Part shown: piece after piece, positions 63,379 through 64,000 of the stretch | Position numbering within the stretch: the stretch's first letter is position 1 | Layout: every line of letters begins with the position of its first letter | Assembly: GCF_003313395.1 (NCBI RefSeq) | Contig: NZ_QNFZ01000048.1 | Span: 18,027 to 82,026 of the forward strand | Direction: 5' to 3' | From: Nonomuraea lactucae | Lineage (GTDB): Bacteria; Actinomycetota; Actinomycetes; Streptosporangiales; Streptosporangiaceae | DNA length: 64,000 bases | The notes under the pieces: generated by a model | Database searches by the model: none | What the model saw: the letters and a program-made list of their open reading frames with translations, nothing else | Told to the model about the DNA's origin: nothing | Position numbers and translations under genes: made by a program

Positions 63379-63927
63379 ATGAGACCCCTCGGGACCGCAC
63401 TGGCGGCCATCCTCCTCGCCACCTCCTGCGCACCGGCCGGCGGACAGGCCGCCACGCAGGTGACACCGACTGTCCCAGCGGCGTCCGACCGGCCCGATCC
63501 AGGCGGGGGCGTCACACGCACCTGCGGCAGCCACTACGCCCATGACTTCGATCCAGGTCTGGAGTCGCGAACGGTCCAGGCGGGGCCGGTCTCCCTGTTG
63601 GCGTTCCGCGTCTCCCCCGTTCCCGACAGGTCCGCACCGGTGCGGACCTTCAAGATGATGGTGCGGCTCTCCGCGGGCGCCCAGGCGACGATTCGCACCG
63701 CCACCGCGGGCACCTCGCTCGCCTACGATCGGGCGAGGTTCAGGGAGGACAACACCTACCGGCTCGGCGACGGTGAGAACAGCGTGCGGTTCGTGGGGTG
63801 CCGGGACCGGTCAGCGGTGTTCAACGGCGCCATCCTGACCACCGGACCGCGGACCGTGGAACTGGACGTCGTCGTGGGCGGCAGCGCCCGGCACGTCGCG
63901 GTGACGGCGTACGCGTCCACCGACTAG
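63379..63927 (+). CDS. Putative lipoprotein
   Basis: A 182-aa protein with a lipoprotein signal (LAAILLATSC, Cys about 17) and no recognised domain; the middle is beta-rich (KMMVRLSAGAQATIRTATAG). Two cysteines (RTCGSHY, VGCRDR) may form a disulfide. ATG 63379. It is divergent from the NLP-SGNH gene. The stop codon lies in the first unit of a 26-bp tandem repeat. Confidence 0.72.
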   Translation: MRPLGTALAAILLATSCAPAGGQAATQVTPTVPAASDRPDPGGGVTRTCGSHYAHDFDPGLESRTVQAGPVSLLAFRVSPVPDRSAPVRTFKMMVRLSAGAQATIRTATAGTSLAYDRARFREDNTYRLGDGENSVRFVGCRDRSAVFNGAILTTGPRTVELDVVVGGSARHVAVTAYASTD

Positions 63928-63976
63928 CGATCTTCGGTCGCTGGTTTCTGTAGCGATCTTCGGTCGCTGGTTTCTG
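63925..63976 (+). repeat. Two tandem 26-bp units (terminator-like)
   Basis: 63925-63950 and 63951-63976 are identical. Each begins with the TAG that ends the lipoprotein gene in the first copy, contains GCGATCTTCGGTCGC (a short GCGA/TCGC stem with CTTCGG-type loop) and then TGGTTTCTG. They could be twin small terminators. Confidence 0.85.
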
Positions 63977-64000
63977 TAGGTTTGTGTCAAGTTTCACGAC

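Overview
The window is GC-rich (about 70%), with GTG/TTG starts, dense GTGA/ATGA overlaps and a tRNA-Glu/Asp/Phe trio. It carries typical actinomycete families: PspC, DauR-type regulator, ECF sigma factor with a SnoaL-like tail, F420-type oxidoreductase remnant, DUF899, DUF1062, secreted NLP/SGNH protein. This suggests a filamentous actinomycete, plausibly Streptosporangiales; the genus cannot be fixed from sequence alone.

Layout. (1) 1-4.1 kb: end of an upstream gene, coupled by ATGA to a 1,353-aa trypsin-like/STAND NTPase/WD40 protein of the type linked to conflict or signalling systems. (2) 4.2-6.5 kb: a UvrA paralogue. (3) 6.7-22.1 kb: the highlight, one minus-strand operon-like block of 14 genes, many overlapping by 4 bases. 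In transcription order: RidA, acyl carrier protein, FAD amine-oxidase-like protein, BtrH-like acyltransferase, unknown beta-rich protein, GT5-type glycosyltransferase, NDP-sugar epimerase with a zinc-ribbon insert, GmhA-like isomerase, GmhB-GalT fusion, HddA-like kinase, MFS exporter, AMP-dependent ligase, fused PabA-PabB aminodeoxychorismate synthase, methyltransferase. Together they predict a secreted small molecule joining a p-aminobenzoate-type acyl unit, via ligase, ACP and BtrH-like transfer, to an NDP-heptose-derived sugar. I do not recognise this combination as a characterised pathway. (4) 22.3-22.65 kb: tRNA-Glu, -Asp, -Phe and a terminator. (5) 22.65-32.4 kb: housekeeping-like genes, then a binding-protein-dependent sugar ABC operon, then tRNA-Lys.

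(6) 32.5-35.1 kb: a decayed integrative element next to tRNA-Lys, with two frameshifted tyrosine-integrase remnants around two lower-GC orphan genes. (7) 35.2-43.8 kb: secreted V8-like protease, ECF sigma factor, LuxR-type fragment, GNAT protein, a MEKHLA-like gene with a perfect 160-bp tandem duplication over its start, two tandem cupins divergent from a MarR regulator with a palindromic operator, a sigma-factor fragment, DUF899 and DUF1062 proteins. (8) 44-51.3 kb: a stress/redox neighbourhood with visible gene decay: frameshifted molybdopterin oxidoreductase, two hemerythrin-like proteins, a frameshifted and internally deleted LLM oxidoreductase, an SRPBCC protein, and a small protein whose stop codon has been lost. 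(9) 51.4-64 kb: two coupled alpha/beta-hydrolase-like genes, secreted serine hydrolase with a 19-bp hairpin in its leader, TAP-like peptidase, PadR/ABC ATPase/FtsX-type permease operon with a palindromic operator, a secreted NLP-SGNH-FG-GAP fusion, and a lipoprotein ending in a tandem 26-bp repeat.

Functions come from motifs and family knowledge read by eye; no database search was run. Frameshifts are as seen in this sequence, and some could be sequencing errors.
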